This document shows, piece after piece, positions 35,101 through 42,493 of a DNA stretch of 64,000 nt; the stretch's first letter is position 1, and each line of letters opens with the position of its first letter. The stretch spans positions 124,001-188,000 of the forward strand of contig NZ_JAUZQF010000011.1 in NCBI RefSeq assembly GCF_030718205.1, written 5' to 3'. Source of the DNA: Nonomuraea turcica (GTDB lineage: Bacteria; Actinomycetota; Actinomycetes; Streptosporangiales; Streptosporangiaceae). The position numbers and the translations under genes were made by a program. The notes beneath the pieces are model-generated. The model saw nothing but the letters and a program-made list of their open reading frames with translations, did no database searches and was not told where the DNA came from.

Positions 35101-36833
35101 AGAATGTCGAGGAAGCGAGAGGCGGCTGGATCGTTCTCCAACTCTGGGTCGACATAGACGGTGCCCTCGGTGGAAGGATCCATCGGCGAACGTCGGAAGA
35201 CCTTCCCCTCCTGAGGGGGTACCAGCTGTCCGTCAGCCGTGCGCAAGACCGCAGACCTGATCGCCTCCCCCTTGTAGGGGTGGTTCTCTGCAGCCATCTC
35301 CGCCACGATGGACAACGCAACAGCTGAGGCGGCGGTGGAACCGTCGGAGACCAGTGCCTCCAACCACTCCCGGACGGTGGCTGCCCTTCCCCCCGCCTCC
35401 TCGATCAGGGTGTCAACGCGGGATCGACGAGTCGCCGTTCTCTCGACGGAGGGATGACACCATGCGACAGGGCGACCAGAGTAGGTGGCCCACCGCTCCA
35501 CCAAAGTCCTCCAACGCCGCCCGTCATCGGTCGCTGGCGCCTTCGGATGGATCCTCATCTCTTGGGGGTTTTGGAACACCCCTTCCTGATCAGGTAGCGA
35601 ACGGTTGCGCGCCGCCTCCGTGCGGACCAGTTTGGTGAGCAGCTCGTCAGCCCAGTTACGGACCTCTCGACCACGCGCGGTGATCAGCTCCAGCGGCTTC
35701 GCGGGATCCTCCGACGTGGCGAGATCCGGCAAGGAGGCTACGATCAGGCGCGCGGCCTCCTTCATCAGTTCTTGATTGAAGACGTTGCCTTTGAGGATGT
35801 GCTGGCGGTCCTCATTGGTCTTCCACGCAGCATTCAGGACACCACTCAAAGTAGTTTTGTACTCCGTCGGAAAGAAGGCCCAGAAGGTTCCTTCCCGCTG
35901 CCATCCGGAGGCTGGAACAGCCCATGCGATCGGAACTGCGACACGATTGCGGTATTCGCCGGCATCGGCCCACGCCTCGTCCGACAGTCGGGAGTAGGTC
36001 TCGAACACTGACCATTCCAGGGACTCCGCTTCGACGCCGTTCTCAATGACCCGGAGCGAGCGGCGAATTCCTTCGCCTCCTACGGTGATCTCCTTGTGGT
36101 ACGGCTCGCCTCTGCGGTCTTCCAGGATCACGCGGCCAGCGTGCGGCGAGAACACCGCAAACACCTCCGGGAACTCCCGCAGTTGCTCGGACAGGCGGTC
36201 GGCGACGCCGCCGTTGCGGAGAGGAAGCTTGACCACAGTGGCGGCCCAGGACATCAGTTCGTCCAGGGTCGCGTCCGACATACGCTCCTGGTCGGCGTCA
36301 AGTAGATGGGCGATACGGAGAACCGGTGTGGGGCCGGACGTGGGAATCTGTTCCAGGATCCGGGCACGAGCACGGCTCGCAGACCATCCGAAGGAGCCGC
36401 TGCGACTGAAGAACTGTGGTTGGTCCGAGACGCTCAGGACGGACTTGAACCCCACACCGAATCGCCCGATCTCTGCACCACGCTTGCGAGACAGGTGCGA
36501 GGCCAGAATGGTTCGAGCTCCCTCAGGGGTGACCGGATTACCGCGGTTTGCGCAGTACAGCGTTTCCGCCGTCAGAACCACGTGAATCAATCCGTCCGGG
36601 GTGGACCGGAGTTCGTCGGCACCGTTCTGGATCAGCTCGAAGAGCTGTCGGGTTCCATAACCACCCTCCCGAACGGACGTCTCGATGTTCGCGTGTTCCT
36701 CGACCAGATCGGTGTTGGCCACGTAGGAGTTGAGGCATGCCTCAGATTGGGTCAGGACAACCTGGGCTACCAGACTGTCCTCGCCCGCCCAATCGGGGCG
36801 GCCGGCATGTAGGGCCTCGTTTGGACTGACCAC
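32121..36833 (-). CDS. GHKL (HSP90/sacsin-like) ATPase fused to DEAD/DEAH SF2 helicase
   Basis: 1570 residues from GTG 36833 (GGAGAG nine bases upstream); a TTG at 36860 is in frame too. Residues about 50-400: a GHKL ATPase of sacsin type, with N-box ELIQNGADELRST (about 66-78) and G1/G2 box ASHLSRKRGAEIGRFGVGFK (about 112-130), followed by FWAFFPTEYKT and ILKGNVFNQEL. A long middle region of about 700 residues has no motif I recognise. The C-terminus is an SF2 helicase: I SLPTGAGKTRVAVEAI (about 1190), II VIVDEAHTSISPRY (about 1300), III VGLTATPFRGT, IV LLFATSVNHAQTM, V RVLANYNVLSQGFDAPATRA, VI YQQMIGRGIRGP (about 1530). It overlaps the uvrD-like gene by ATGA. Confidence 0.88.
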   Translation of the reverse strand: MVSPNEALHAGRPDWAGEDSLVAQVVLTQSEACLNSYVANTDLVEEHANIETSVREGGYGTRQLFELIQNGADELRSTPDGLIHVVLTAETLYCANRGNPVTPEGARTILASHLSRKRGAEIGRFGVGFKSVLSVSDQPQFFSRSGSFGWSASRARARILEQIPTSGPTPVLRIAHLLDADQERMSDATLDELMSWAATVVKLPLRNGGVADRLSEQLREFPEVFAVFSPHAGRVILEDRRGEPYHKEITVGGEGIRRSLRVIENGVEAESLEWSVFETYSRLSDEAWADAGEYRNRVAVPIAWAVPASGWQREGTFWAFFPTEYKTTLSGVLNAAWKTNEDRQHILKGNVFNQELMKEAARLIVASLPDLATSEDPAKPLELITARGREVRNWADELLTKLVRTEAARNRSLPDQEGVFQNPQEMRIHPKAPATDDGRRWRTLVERWATYSGRPVAWCHPSVERTATRRSRVDTLIEEAGGRAATVREWLEALVSDGSTAASAVALSIVAEMAAENHPYKGEAIRSAVLRTADGQLVPPQEGKVFRRSPMDPSTEGTVYVDPELENDPAASRFLDILGIREADAFGRFSAAVSGGFVLYRGPDWDRLWLLARATGAERAVEHVISRGVVADLKVRTRTGVYKRLSDCLLPGAVIPSGSPDDGDFVVDEDFHHDDTAMLRQLGMSDIPSADVDPSRAAWFDEYRSSMIDLYYKSIPHGDRRPQHGKIVVSGANPAGHLGLLFGLTPAARSRFIQNLPSTGMVTTWSVYALTRPDDAPLSVQSPLVWAIAQRGRLATSMGIRRIADCVGPGLSDHARVLPVADIDPGLARALGLANTLEEIKGSLWLFLLNQALENKRPVEIGMLYALAVTQLSTPPKIRCQQGEEWITCPPANAVATADQNQYRRLMAGDIPALLVPRSDDVAQLVSQWGMKTFDEVYITELRATYPGQPIPLEDVFPQLKFEPGRPLRGLHLLRCEALEQLIRTPSGQTSEPVEIGRRDETIYWRDRGDDLNLLQELNALLKLGLSEERCRQVLQHRADIQRDQQIIKARELPDLRDKLVAMLGDDVLRERLPYGLVDAVEAEEGPIDDRTVAELALAVYGSGILREFRQELEDHGFPVPTQMTGNHQAKTFVADLGFPAEYAGFRQPGLDPVVTVQGPVDFPALHEYQELMVGRILEVLQSKPSQRGMLSLPTGAGKTRVAVEAIIRRLRSLLPEAVSVPVLWVAQTEELCEQAVQTWQMVWRHTGPAQQLTISRLWATNEADPVEEGYHLVIATDAKLERVIETDRYAWLREAQAVIVDEAHTSISPRYTQVLAALGLTPHRSRCPLVGLTATPFRGTNTEETNRLVARYGGNRLDHHRDGTEILGGEPYATLQKLGVLARVRHEELPGATLDLSAREQDTLTQLRRLPASAEERLGHDTIRNRILIDKILSLPDDWPILLFATSVNHAQTMAALLTRKGVSAATVSSDTDLGQRRHAIEQFRQGKIRVLANYNVLSQGFDAPATRAVLVARPTYSPNVYQQMIGRGIRGPLNGGKEECLIINVADNIAQYGEELAFRQFEYLWKRR

Positions 36834-36923
36834 GTAGATCTGCTCTCCTCGCAACCACAAGGGATGCTGCTATAGAGATATTTATGCCAGAGAGGTACGA
36901 CAAACGGGGCGGAACTTCGCCAG

Positions 36924-37619
36924 TCATGCCTCTAGGTTCGCCAGGCGGTAGTGGCCAGGCGGGATCTCCTCAGGGCGGTCGTCATGTGACTGAATCAGCC
37001 ACCCTTGGTCGATCAGTTCACGGATCTCCTGCCGCCACGTCGGCGTCTTGGCGACGCGTTCAAGCTGTTGAGGACTCGCCGGCCACGGGCTGATGTGAAG
37101 GAGGTACTCCATCAGTCTCTCCGCAGGGCTCGTGCCGCCGACGGACATGATGGTCGCTTCACTGGAAGCCACCGATTCCTCCAGTTGCGGCGCGTTAAGA
37201 CGGTACGGCGCCTCAGCGCCCGCGCCGAGGGTGTCGATGTCCCAGCCGAACGCGCGAAGCTCGCGGATGCGCCGTGCCCACGCCCGGATTGCCGCTACAC
37301 CCTCCAGCTCTTGGGGCGAAACCTCCTCGCCCGGATGACTGCGGAAGTAGAGGAGGAGGGCTGCCCGGGCGCCGCCGATGACTTCTTGACGCACTTCGGC
37401 AAGGGCGTCCCGCGATTCGGCGAGGCATACGCCCACTGCAGCAGCAGCGTCCAGCCAGTCAATGGGTCTCAAATTCTCGCGCTGTGTGTTCTGCTGCGTT
37501 TTCTGGACGATCGCCAGAGCATTCTTGAGCGACTGTTCGAGCTTCTCCAACTGTTCCCTGTGGAGGTGTCGAGCGCCGCCGCTGGAGGAAGGTTCCATCG
37601 AGCTTCGAATGCCTTTCAT
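36924..37619 (-). CDS. Twin winged-helix protein heading the defence operon
   Basis: 231 residues from ATG 37619; ATG 37598 with AAAGG upstream is an alternative. Residues about 20-75 are helical, with QLEKLEQSLKNALAIVQKTQ suggesting a coiled coil. Then come two similar winged-helix units: AALLLYFRSHPGEEVSPQEL, AAIRAWARRIRELRAFGWDI (about 88-145) and ERLMEYLLHISPWPASPQQL, TPTWRQEIRELIDQGWLI (about 166-215). Each has the 'A-R-R-I-R-E-L' signature seen in helix-turn-helix modules attached to actinomycete restriction or defence proteins. It could be the target-recognition subunit or regulator of the operon. A 90-bp gap with a TATAGAGATA-rich sequence separates it from the next gene. Confidence 0.75.
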   Translation of the reverse strand: MKGIRSSMEPSSSGGARHLHREQLEKLEQSLKNALAIVQKTQQNTQRENLRPIDWLDAAAAVGVCLAESRDALAEVRQEVIGGARAALLLYFRSHPGEEVSPQELEGVAAIRAWARRIRELRAFGWDIDTLGAGAEAPYRLNAPQLEESVASSEATIMSVGGTSPAERLMEYLLHISPWPASPQQLERVAKTPTWRQEIRELIDQGWLIQSHDDRPEEIPPGHYRLANLEA

Positions 37620-38635
37620 CGTCTCATCGTCAAGGGCTGACGCGGACTGGCGTTTGGCACGCTGACGCAGAGCCTCAACAAGATGAGACTCTGCCTGTCC
37701 GAAGGGAAAGCATCTAGTTGTATAGCCATGCCTTCAGGCTTAGAGCTCATCCAGACGCGGCGTCGACTCGAAGCGAGTCGCTGACGAGAGAGTAGGTGCT
37801 TCGTGGTCCGGATGTCAAGAAGCGGCAAGAATCCCTTTTTGGGCGGTGGACGTAACCGGGCGAACGGACACAAATTGCCACAAAAGCTACGTCTAGGATG
37901 TTGTGCAGCATGTTGCGTTTTAAGGTCGTATTTCTAAGCTTCGCTTGCGCTGGAGCTTTTTATGCTGGATCCTCTTCGCTAGAGTTCCGGTGACCCGGGG
38001 CTGGCGGTGCAGTTTCATGCGGATGCAATTAATGTGTGCGCATCGATGCCTGGTAGGGCGGAAGCCGAAGGTGTCAGCGCGGCCAACGACGAAGTGTGAA
38101 CCGTTGTGGTTCCGCTCACGGAAAGGTGGTGATGCGATGCGGTGAAGCGTCGCGAGAGTGGGGGCGTCGCCTTGGCGCTCTACGTCGCACGGATGGCTTA
38201 TCTATCCCTTTGTGTGGGCCGTTGGTCGCATCGCTTGCTGAGCGTTGCGTCGATCGGCGCTTAAGGGAGCGGTGTCGGGCATCTGTGCGGATAACGATGT
38301 GACGCTGTTGAAGTGGAGTCGGTTAACTTTATCGAGCGTCTTCCAGGGTTGCGATCTTGGGGGTCCTGGTCATGCATCATCGAGCAAGGCGATGGAAGCT
38401 GAACTCCGTCGCCATCTGATGGAGACATGGTCGCGGGCTTGGGTTGCGCTACGGGCGAGGCTCGCAGTACATGGCACTTACTTGGTGTCCATGCCTTACG
38501 CGATGCAGCGAATTGAATTGATTCGATGCACGTACGCAGGATCGTCAATGCTCAATTCTGGCGGTCCAAGGTAGCCCCCTAGGTCGAGGGTTCGGCCTTC
38601 CTTTGCCTCGAAGCCAACCGTGAATGAGGTTCCCC
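37620..38635. other. 1-kb AT-richer region upstream of the defence operon
   Basis: No convincing protein gene on either strand; the frames 37616-37873 (reverse) and 38245-38574 (forward) lack ribosome sites and family features. GC is visibly lower, with T-runs and a hairpin CGACTCG-3-CGAGTCG near 37766-37782. It should contain the operon promoter and could hold a non-coding RNA. Confidence 0.5.
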
Positions 38636-38824
38636 ATGGATGACAACGTCCCCAATGGCTCTACCGGAAACGACAAGCTGCCCTTGCGGTGGGCGCTGAT
38701 CCTGACCATCAGCACCGCCGTGGGCATTAGTACCGGCCTCGTCGGCGGGCTCGTCGCCGGCGTGGGCCTGGGCTTTGTGTGCGCGGGATTTCTGCACGCG
38801 GTGCTGCCCGGCGACAAGCGCTGA
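38636..38824 (+). CDS. Small two-TM membrane protein
   Basis: 62 residues from ATG 38636, with GAGGT six bases upstream. After a polar head (DDNVPNGSTGNDKLPLRW) comes a Gly-rich hydrophobic hairpin (ALILTISTAVGISTGLVGGL, VAGVGLGFVCAGFLHAVLP) and a basic tail. The Gly spacing allows tight helix packing. Its place between the methyltransferase and the defence operon makes a membrane-acting or toxin-like role conceivable, but nothing in the sequence proves it. Confidence 0.65.
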   Translation: MDDNVPNGSTGNDKLPLRWALILTISTAVGISTGLVGGLVAGVGLGFVCAGFLHAVLPGDKR

Positions 38825-38967
38825 CGTTAGCTTTGACGGTCCGCCGTGCCAGGAGTTCTCGATGGACCCGTTTGCTGGCACGGCAACCCGTGGGGTTTTG
38901 CGCTTGTCGGGGGGCAAACGCAACTCAATTCGTCAGTTCCAACTCTTCGGAGAGCGCCGGTTCGATA

Positions 38968-40071
38968 TCAGACGTACTCCACGTCTGACTCGACGGCGCC
39001 GTCAAGAGATGCCGCCGGCCCTGAAGCTCTTACGGATCTCCACGTTGTGAGACTCTGCAACAGCTCCTCCTCGGGACGCTTCCAACCGAACGCAGCACAA
39101 AGGATGTGCATGGCCAACCGCGGGGGGACAGCATTTCCGATCTGCTGACCCACATCTCGTCCTGACCACGGATAGTCGACAGGGAAGGTTTGAAGGCGGC
39201 CCGCTTCTGCAAGAGAGAAGCGTTCCAACTCGGCGCCGTCTAGAGAGACGACACGGTTTCGGCGGATCTTGCCGGTTACCGTGGCCGAGGGTTCCCAAGA
39301 GGCGCGACGGCCACGAGCTTTAGGGTCCCCGCCGGTACCGTAGTTCGAGATCACGAGGAACGGCGACCGTCGATCAAGCACGTCTGCCATGGTCGTCCAT
39401 TCCGAAAGCTCCTGGTCGCCGGCCTCGCGAGAGACGCCCTTCCGGTAGGGCCGGTGCGTAGGCTGAGGCAGGGTCACCTTTTCATCGCCCTTGCGAGCGA
39501 TCAGTACTGCTCTCTTGCGGGTCTGCGGAACGCCGTATTCCTCCGTACGGAGGATGCCACAGTCCACTTCATAGCCTTCATCGTCCAAGGCCGCTGCGTA
39601 AGCCTCCCAGACCGGAAGTACTGCGGGGACCTGCTCAAGCACGATCGCCCGGTAGGCGGTGTTCTTCTCGTCGTCGATTGCTTCAAGGGCCCAGCGGAGA
39701 GGTTCTAGCACCAAGCCGGTTCGCTCGTCCTCCAGCTTCGCGAGATCCCGATCGATCTCTTCTCGGTCCTCTCGGGCGACCATACGCTTGACGAAGCGCA
39801 GTACCTCGTCGAGCGCCCTGCGGCCGGCTCCTGTGCCAGCGACAGTGAAGGTTTGACACGGTGGTCCACCCGCCAGTACATCCGCTTCAGGGAAGTCGGA
39901 AGGACCATAGCGGCGTACGTCGTCCTCCACTGTGGCAAGGCCAGCGGCGTGGCGCGTCATACAAGCTGAGGCGTCCCATTCCACACCCACCGTCGCGACA
40001 CCGAGCTTCTCCGCTGCCACGTCGAGTCCGCCGGGACCGGCGAACAAGTCAACAATCTTGACAGGGTGCAC
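38968..40071 (-). CDS. DNA (cytosine-5-)-methyltransferase
   Basis: 367 residues from GTG 40071, with GGAG seven bases upstream. C5-MTase motifs in order: I IVDLFAGPGGLDVA, IV AGGPPCQTFTVAGTGAGRRA with catalytic Cys72, VI IVLEQVPAVLPVW (EQV in place of ENV), VIII PQTRKRAVLIA, IX GRLQTFPVDYPW, X VGQQIGNAVPPRL. The target-recognition region between VIII and IX is about 90 residues. It faces away from a Vsr gene 370 bp off, the classic Dcm/Vsr pairing, and would also fit the self-marking role of DrmMII in class 2 DISARM. Confidence 0.93.
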   Translation of the reverse strand: MHPVKIVDLFAGPGGLDVAAEKLGVATVGVEWDASACMTRHAAGLATVEDDVRRYGPSDFPEADVLAGGPPCQTFTVAGTGAGRRALDEVLRFVKRMVAREDREEIDRDLAKLEDERTGLVLEPLRWALEAIDDEKNTAYRAIVLEQVPAVLPVWEAYAAALDDEGYEVDCGILRTEEYGVPQTRKRAVLIARKGDEKVTLPQPTHRPYRKGVSREAGDQELSEWTTMADVLDRRSPFLVISNYGTGGDPKARGRRASWEPSATVTGKIRRNRVVSLDGAELERFSLAEAGRLQTFPVDYPWSGRDVGQQIGNAVPPRLAMHILCAAFGWKRPEEELLQSLTTWRSVRASGPAASLDGAVESDVEYV

Positions 40072-40382
40072 ATGATCTCCAGGGGTGTGTCGTTCGGGAC
40101 GATGTTGCCACAGCTCCGGGATGGGTTGTCCCCGAGGGAGCAAGCTGGCCGACGCGCTACTGGGGGCCACCAACGGTATTTAGGGATCACGAACGTATCA
40201 GGAGCCACGGACGTTGCGTTGTACATGGCTGGTGTTTCGAACCGCAAGCGGGCAGTACGGGAGGCCCCTCACGTGGGAACGCTCGGCCCTCCACGGGGCA
40301 GCTTCGGTTCTCGTTGACACAAGTCGACCTGCACCTGGACGCGCTCCCCTCGGAGGTGTTACACGGAGGGCTGGTGGTAGTT

Positions 40383-40401
40383 CGGTTGTCCAGGACAACC
40401 G
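40383..40401. promoter_or_regulatory. Palindrome between methyltransferase and vsr
   Basis: CGGTTGTCC and GGACAACCG (9-bp arms around a single A) lie 41 bp before the vsr start in the divergent promoter region. Likely operator; the binding protein is unknown. Confidence 0.55.
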
Positions 40402-40441
40402 TTGGTGTCGCGCAGGGAGGGACGGGATATAGCGTTCTCCT

Positions 40442-40870
40442 GTGGCCTCTATGCCTTCTCCCAGTTCGGCCGGTGTGTCGGCGCGGATGAGCAAGCAGCG
40501 TCGCAGGGACACCGCGCCTGAGATCTCGGTACGGAAACTCCTGCACGCTCGTGGTCTGCGGTACCGGGTGGCGTGGCCGATTCCCGGTATGAAGCGCCGG
40601 ACGGTCGATATAGCCTTCACACGAGCGAAGGTCGCAGTCTTCATAGACGGGTGTTTCTGGCACTCCTGCCCCGAGCACGCCACACGCCCTGCCGCGAACG
40701 ACACATGGTGGGCCGAGAAGCTGGCGAAGAACATCGCCAGGGACGTCGCCACGAACGAGCACTTGCATCAGGCAGGATGGCGGATCGTCCGTATCTGGGA
40801 GCACGAGGATCCGTCCGAGGCAGTCGATCGGATCATCGAGGAGGTCACGCGTTCGCTTGCCGAGCCCTGA
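40442..40870 (+). CDS. vsr: Very short patch repair endonuclease (Vsr)
   Basis: 142 residues from GTG 40442. It has the Vsr pattern RMSKQRRRDTAPEISVRKLL, LRYRVAWPIPGMKRRTVDIA with the catalytic Asp56, and VAVFIDGCFWHSCPEHATRP with Phe72, Trp73, His74 and the zinc ligands Cys76/His79. Vsr nicks 5' of T in T:G mismatches produced by deamination of 5-methylcytosine, so it protects DNA modified by the divergent methyltransferase. In actinomycetes Vsr genes also accompany methyltransferase-bearing defence islands. Confidence 0.95.
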   Translation: MASMPSPSSAGVSARMSKQRRRDTAPEISVRKLLHARGLRYRVAWPIPGMKRRTVDIAFTRAKVAVFIDGCFWHSCPEHATRPAANDTWWAEKLAKNIARDVATNEHLHQAGWRIVRIWEHEDPSEAVDRIIEEVTRSLAEP

Positions 40871-40886
40871 ACGCGTCCTGCACTCG

Positions 40887-41033
40887 ATGTTCGACCGCAA
40901 CGGTCGACTCGTGGAACTCGTACGGGCCGCCAAAGGGCGGGACAACACCGCGAACGTGGTGGCCATGATGAAGCTGGTAGCGCCGAAGCTCATCCTCGAC
41001 GCGACTGCCGCCCCCAAGAAGACGAAAGACTGA
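40887..41033 (+). CDS. 48-residue protein downstream of vsr
   Basis: ATG 40887 to TGA 41033: MFDRNGRLVELVRAAKGRDN, then VVAMMKLVAPKLILDATAAP and a Lys-rich tail. The amphipathic, basic composition differs from the shadow frames around it and it sits 16 bp after vsr. No strong ribosome site. Function unknown. Confidence 0.5.
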   Translation: MFDRNGRLVELVRAAKGRDNTANVVAMMKLVAPKLILDATAAPKKTKD

Positions 41034-41038
41034 CCCCG

Positions 41039-41200
41039 ATGGCGGCGATGGTGCGGAACCCGTTATATGACGCGCGCCAGCATGCTGTTCGCACGGTCGG
41101 GGCGATCATAGACGAGTTGCGTCAGATGCTGGGCCGTACGCCCACTGAGGTGACCGAGGAGGAGGCCGCCTCGGTCAGGCGGAAGTACGGGCTCGCCTAA
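41039..41200 (+). CDS. 53-residue protein downstream of vsr
   Basis: ATG 41039 to TAA 41200: VRNPLYDARQHAVRTVGAII, DELRQMLGRTPTEVTEEEAA, SVRRKYGLA. A mostly helical small protein five bases after the previous stop, so the two are likely cotranslated with vsr. No family recognised. Confidence 0.55.
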   Translation: MAAMVRNPLYDARQHAVRTVGAIIDELRQMLGRTPTEVTEEEAASVRRKYGLA

Positions 41201-41203
41201 GTC

Positions 41204-41449
41204 TCATTGACCTGCGTCTTTGGGAGGCGAGACAAAGGAGCCGAGACCTCGGACAGCGTAGATGACACCTTCCCCCTGGAGGCGCTGCAGAACTTTGCGG
41301 GCCGTGCCGCGAGCGATGCCGAACTCTTGTACGATTTGGTGCTCGCTGGGGACCGGCGTATCAACCGGGTAGTCGCCCGAGGCGATCCGATCCTTGATGA
41401 TGTCCGCCACCTGGACCCACTTGGGCTGATTGAGGCGCCACTCGATCAT
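41204..41449 (-). CDS. Short GntR-type winged-helix regulator (cassette 1)
   Basis: 81 residues from ATG 41449, consisting of the GntR winged helix only: PKWVQVADIIKDRIASGDYP, PSEHQIVQEFGIARGTARKV, LQRLQGEGVIYAVRGLGSFV. No effector domain. It is a paralogue of the gene at 48098-48349 and is likewise divergent from a row of three small genes, so both regulators very probably control their own cassette. Confidence 0.88.
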   Translation of the reverse strand: MIEWRLNQPKWVQVADIIKDRIASGDYPVDTPVPSEHQIVQEFGIARGTARKVLQRLQGEGVIYAVRGLGSFVSPPKDAGQ

Positions 41450-41503
41450 GGCCGAACGATAGGTAGCTGTGCAGAACCAAAGATACCCATGAGTAATCAT
41501 AGC

Positions 41504-41515
41504 TCACCATGGTGA
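41504..41515. promoter_or_regulatory. Palindromic operator candidate, cassette 1
   Basis: TCACCATGGTGA is a 12-bp perfect palindrome between the GntR gene and the small genes. Cassette 2 has a different dyad at the same place. Confidence 0.5.
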
Positions 41516-41597
41516 ACCATGTGGATGTGACGTACGATGGCGACGGCAACAGCAAGCCGTCGATACGGCTTCTTCAGTAGAAGCGAAGGTCACGCGC

Positions 41598-41876
41598 ATG
41601 AGTAATCCTGCTAGGGACACCTCCAAGCGAGCCACTCCCCTCCTCGATGAACGGACGAGGATCACATCCGGCTGCGACCTCGACGCACTGCGCGCCGCGT
41701 TCCCTGCCTGGTCGTTCTTCCGCAGCGATGCGGGCGTGTTCTACGCAACCCGGCGCGGCGTCCGACTCCGTAAACTCGACATCGACAAGGGCCTGCTGCA
41801 GACGGTGAGCGCGGATGACGTGGCGACGTTCGTCTCACTGCTCGAAGACCAGACCCGGATGACGGTGAGGTCGTGA
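41598..41876 (+). CDS. Cassette 1 small protein B (92 residues)
   Basis: ATG 41598. Sequence SGCDLDALRAAFPAWSFFRS, DAGVFYATRRGVRLRKLDID then VSADDVATFVSLLEDQTRM. It has the look of small proteins common next to short GntR genes in Streptosporangiaceae. It overlaps gene C by GTGA. The equivalent gene in cassette 2 (48516) is different in sequence. Confidence 0.75.
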   Translation: MSNPARDTSKRATPLLDERTRITSGCDLDALRAAFPAWSFFRSDAGVFYATRRGVRLRKLDIDKGLLQTVSADDVATFVSLLEDQTRMTVRS

Positions 41877-42166
41877 GGCGTCCGCCGTCGCACTTCGACT
41901 ATCACGGCCTGCACGTCGCGGCCGCGCAGGCGCAGGCCGTACGGGTGGACTGGGCCCCGAGCCAGCCGCGCGCCGATCGGCTGCGAATTCGCGAGCACAC
42001 GTGTGCCTGCACGTACCCGATGTTCGAGTTGTGCACGGCAGCCGGGCTGTGGTTCGTCCGGCGCATCACCGACGAAGCTCCCGAGGCCATCGTGGAGAGT
42101 GCCTGGATGTCCGCACGCGCGGCTCGGGACCTGTGGATGCAGATCGTGACCGGTCAGGCGTGGTGA
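41873..42166 (+). CDS. Cassette 1 small protein C (97 residues, CxC motif)
   Basis: GTG 41873. It shares with the cassette 2 paralogue (48695-48985) the core REHTCACTYPMFELCTAAGL, WFVRRI and a C-terminal helix (ESAWMSARAARDLWMQIVTG). The conserved HTCxC plus C pattern suggests metal or disulphide binding. No enzyme motif. A shorter fragment of the family is at 61480-61590. Confidence 0.8.
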   Translation: MRRPPSHFDYHGLHVAAAQAQAVRVDWAPSQPRADRLRIREHTCACTYPMFELCTAAGLWFVRRITDEAPEAIVESAWMSARAARDLWMQIVTGQAW

Positions 42167-42201
42167 CATCGATCTTCGCAGCAGAAGAAGGGCCACAGGA
42201 G

Positions 42202-42465
42202 ATGAAGACCTTCACAGTGACCATTGCCGGCACTGAACGATTCGACGGAGAGGCGCCCTACACCTGAGTCGTGAAGGCACCCGACGTGATAACCGCCATG
42301 AACAAGGCCCTGGCCTACCACGCACTCTCACAAGAGCAGCGATTGTGCGACCTGGAAATCGATCCTTTCCACACGTTCGAGGGCCTTCCCCCTGAAAACT
42401 GCGACTACCACTGGAGCGACCTACGGACGCCCTCTGCTCCGCCGTGCCCGGCTTGGGGATCATGA
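42202..42465 (+). pseudogene. Cassette 1 protein D, interrupted by a nonsense codon
   Basis: ATG 42202 begins MKTFTVTIAGTERFDGEAPY T, then TGA where the paralogue at 48982 has TGG (Trp), then reads on VVKAPDVITAMNKALAYHAL, DLEIDPFHTFEGLPPENCDY, HWSDLR. The rest of the frame is intact and well conserved, so the lesion is recent, or the downstream part restarts at GTG 42271. Confidence 0.8.
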
Positions 42466-42493
42466 ACCTGCGCACCCGGCTCCTTGCGCCGAT

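Noticed and set aside
36924..37619. Possible DrmC (PLD nuclease)
   Set aside because: No HxKxxxxD motif; the protein is winged-helix.
37616..37873. 85-codon reverse open frame before the defence operon
   Set aside because: Overlaps the start of the twin winged-helix gene, lacks a ribosome site and has no family features.
38245..38574. 109-codon forward open frame in the AT-richer gap
   Set aside because: No start context, no motif, unusual composition; more likely non-coding.
42202..42465. In-frame TGA as selenocysteine or programmed readthrough
   Set aside because: The paralogue has Trp at this site, another copy has a different nonsense codon, and no SECIS-like element or selenium genes are in view; simple decay is likelier.
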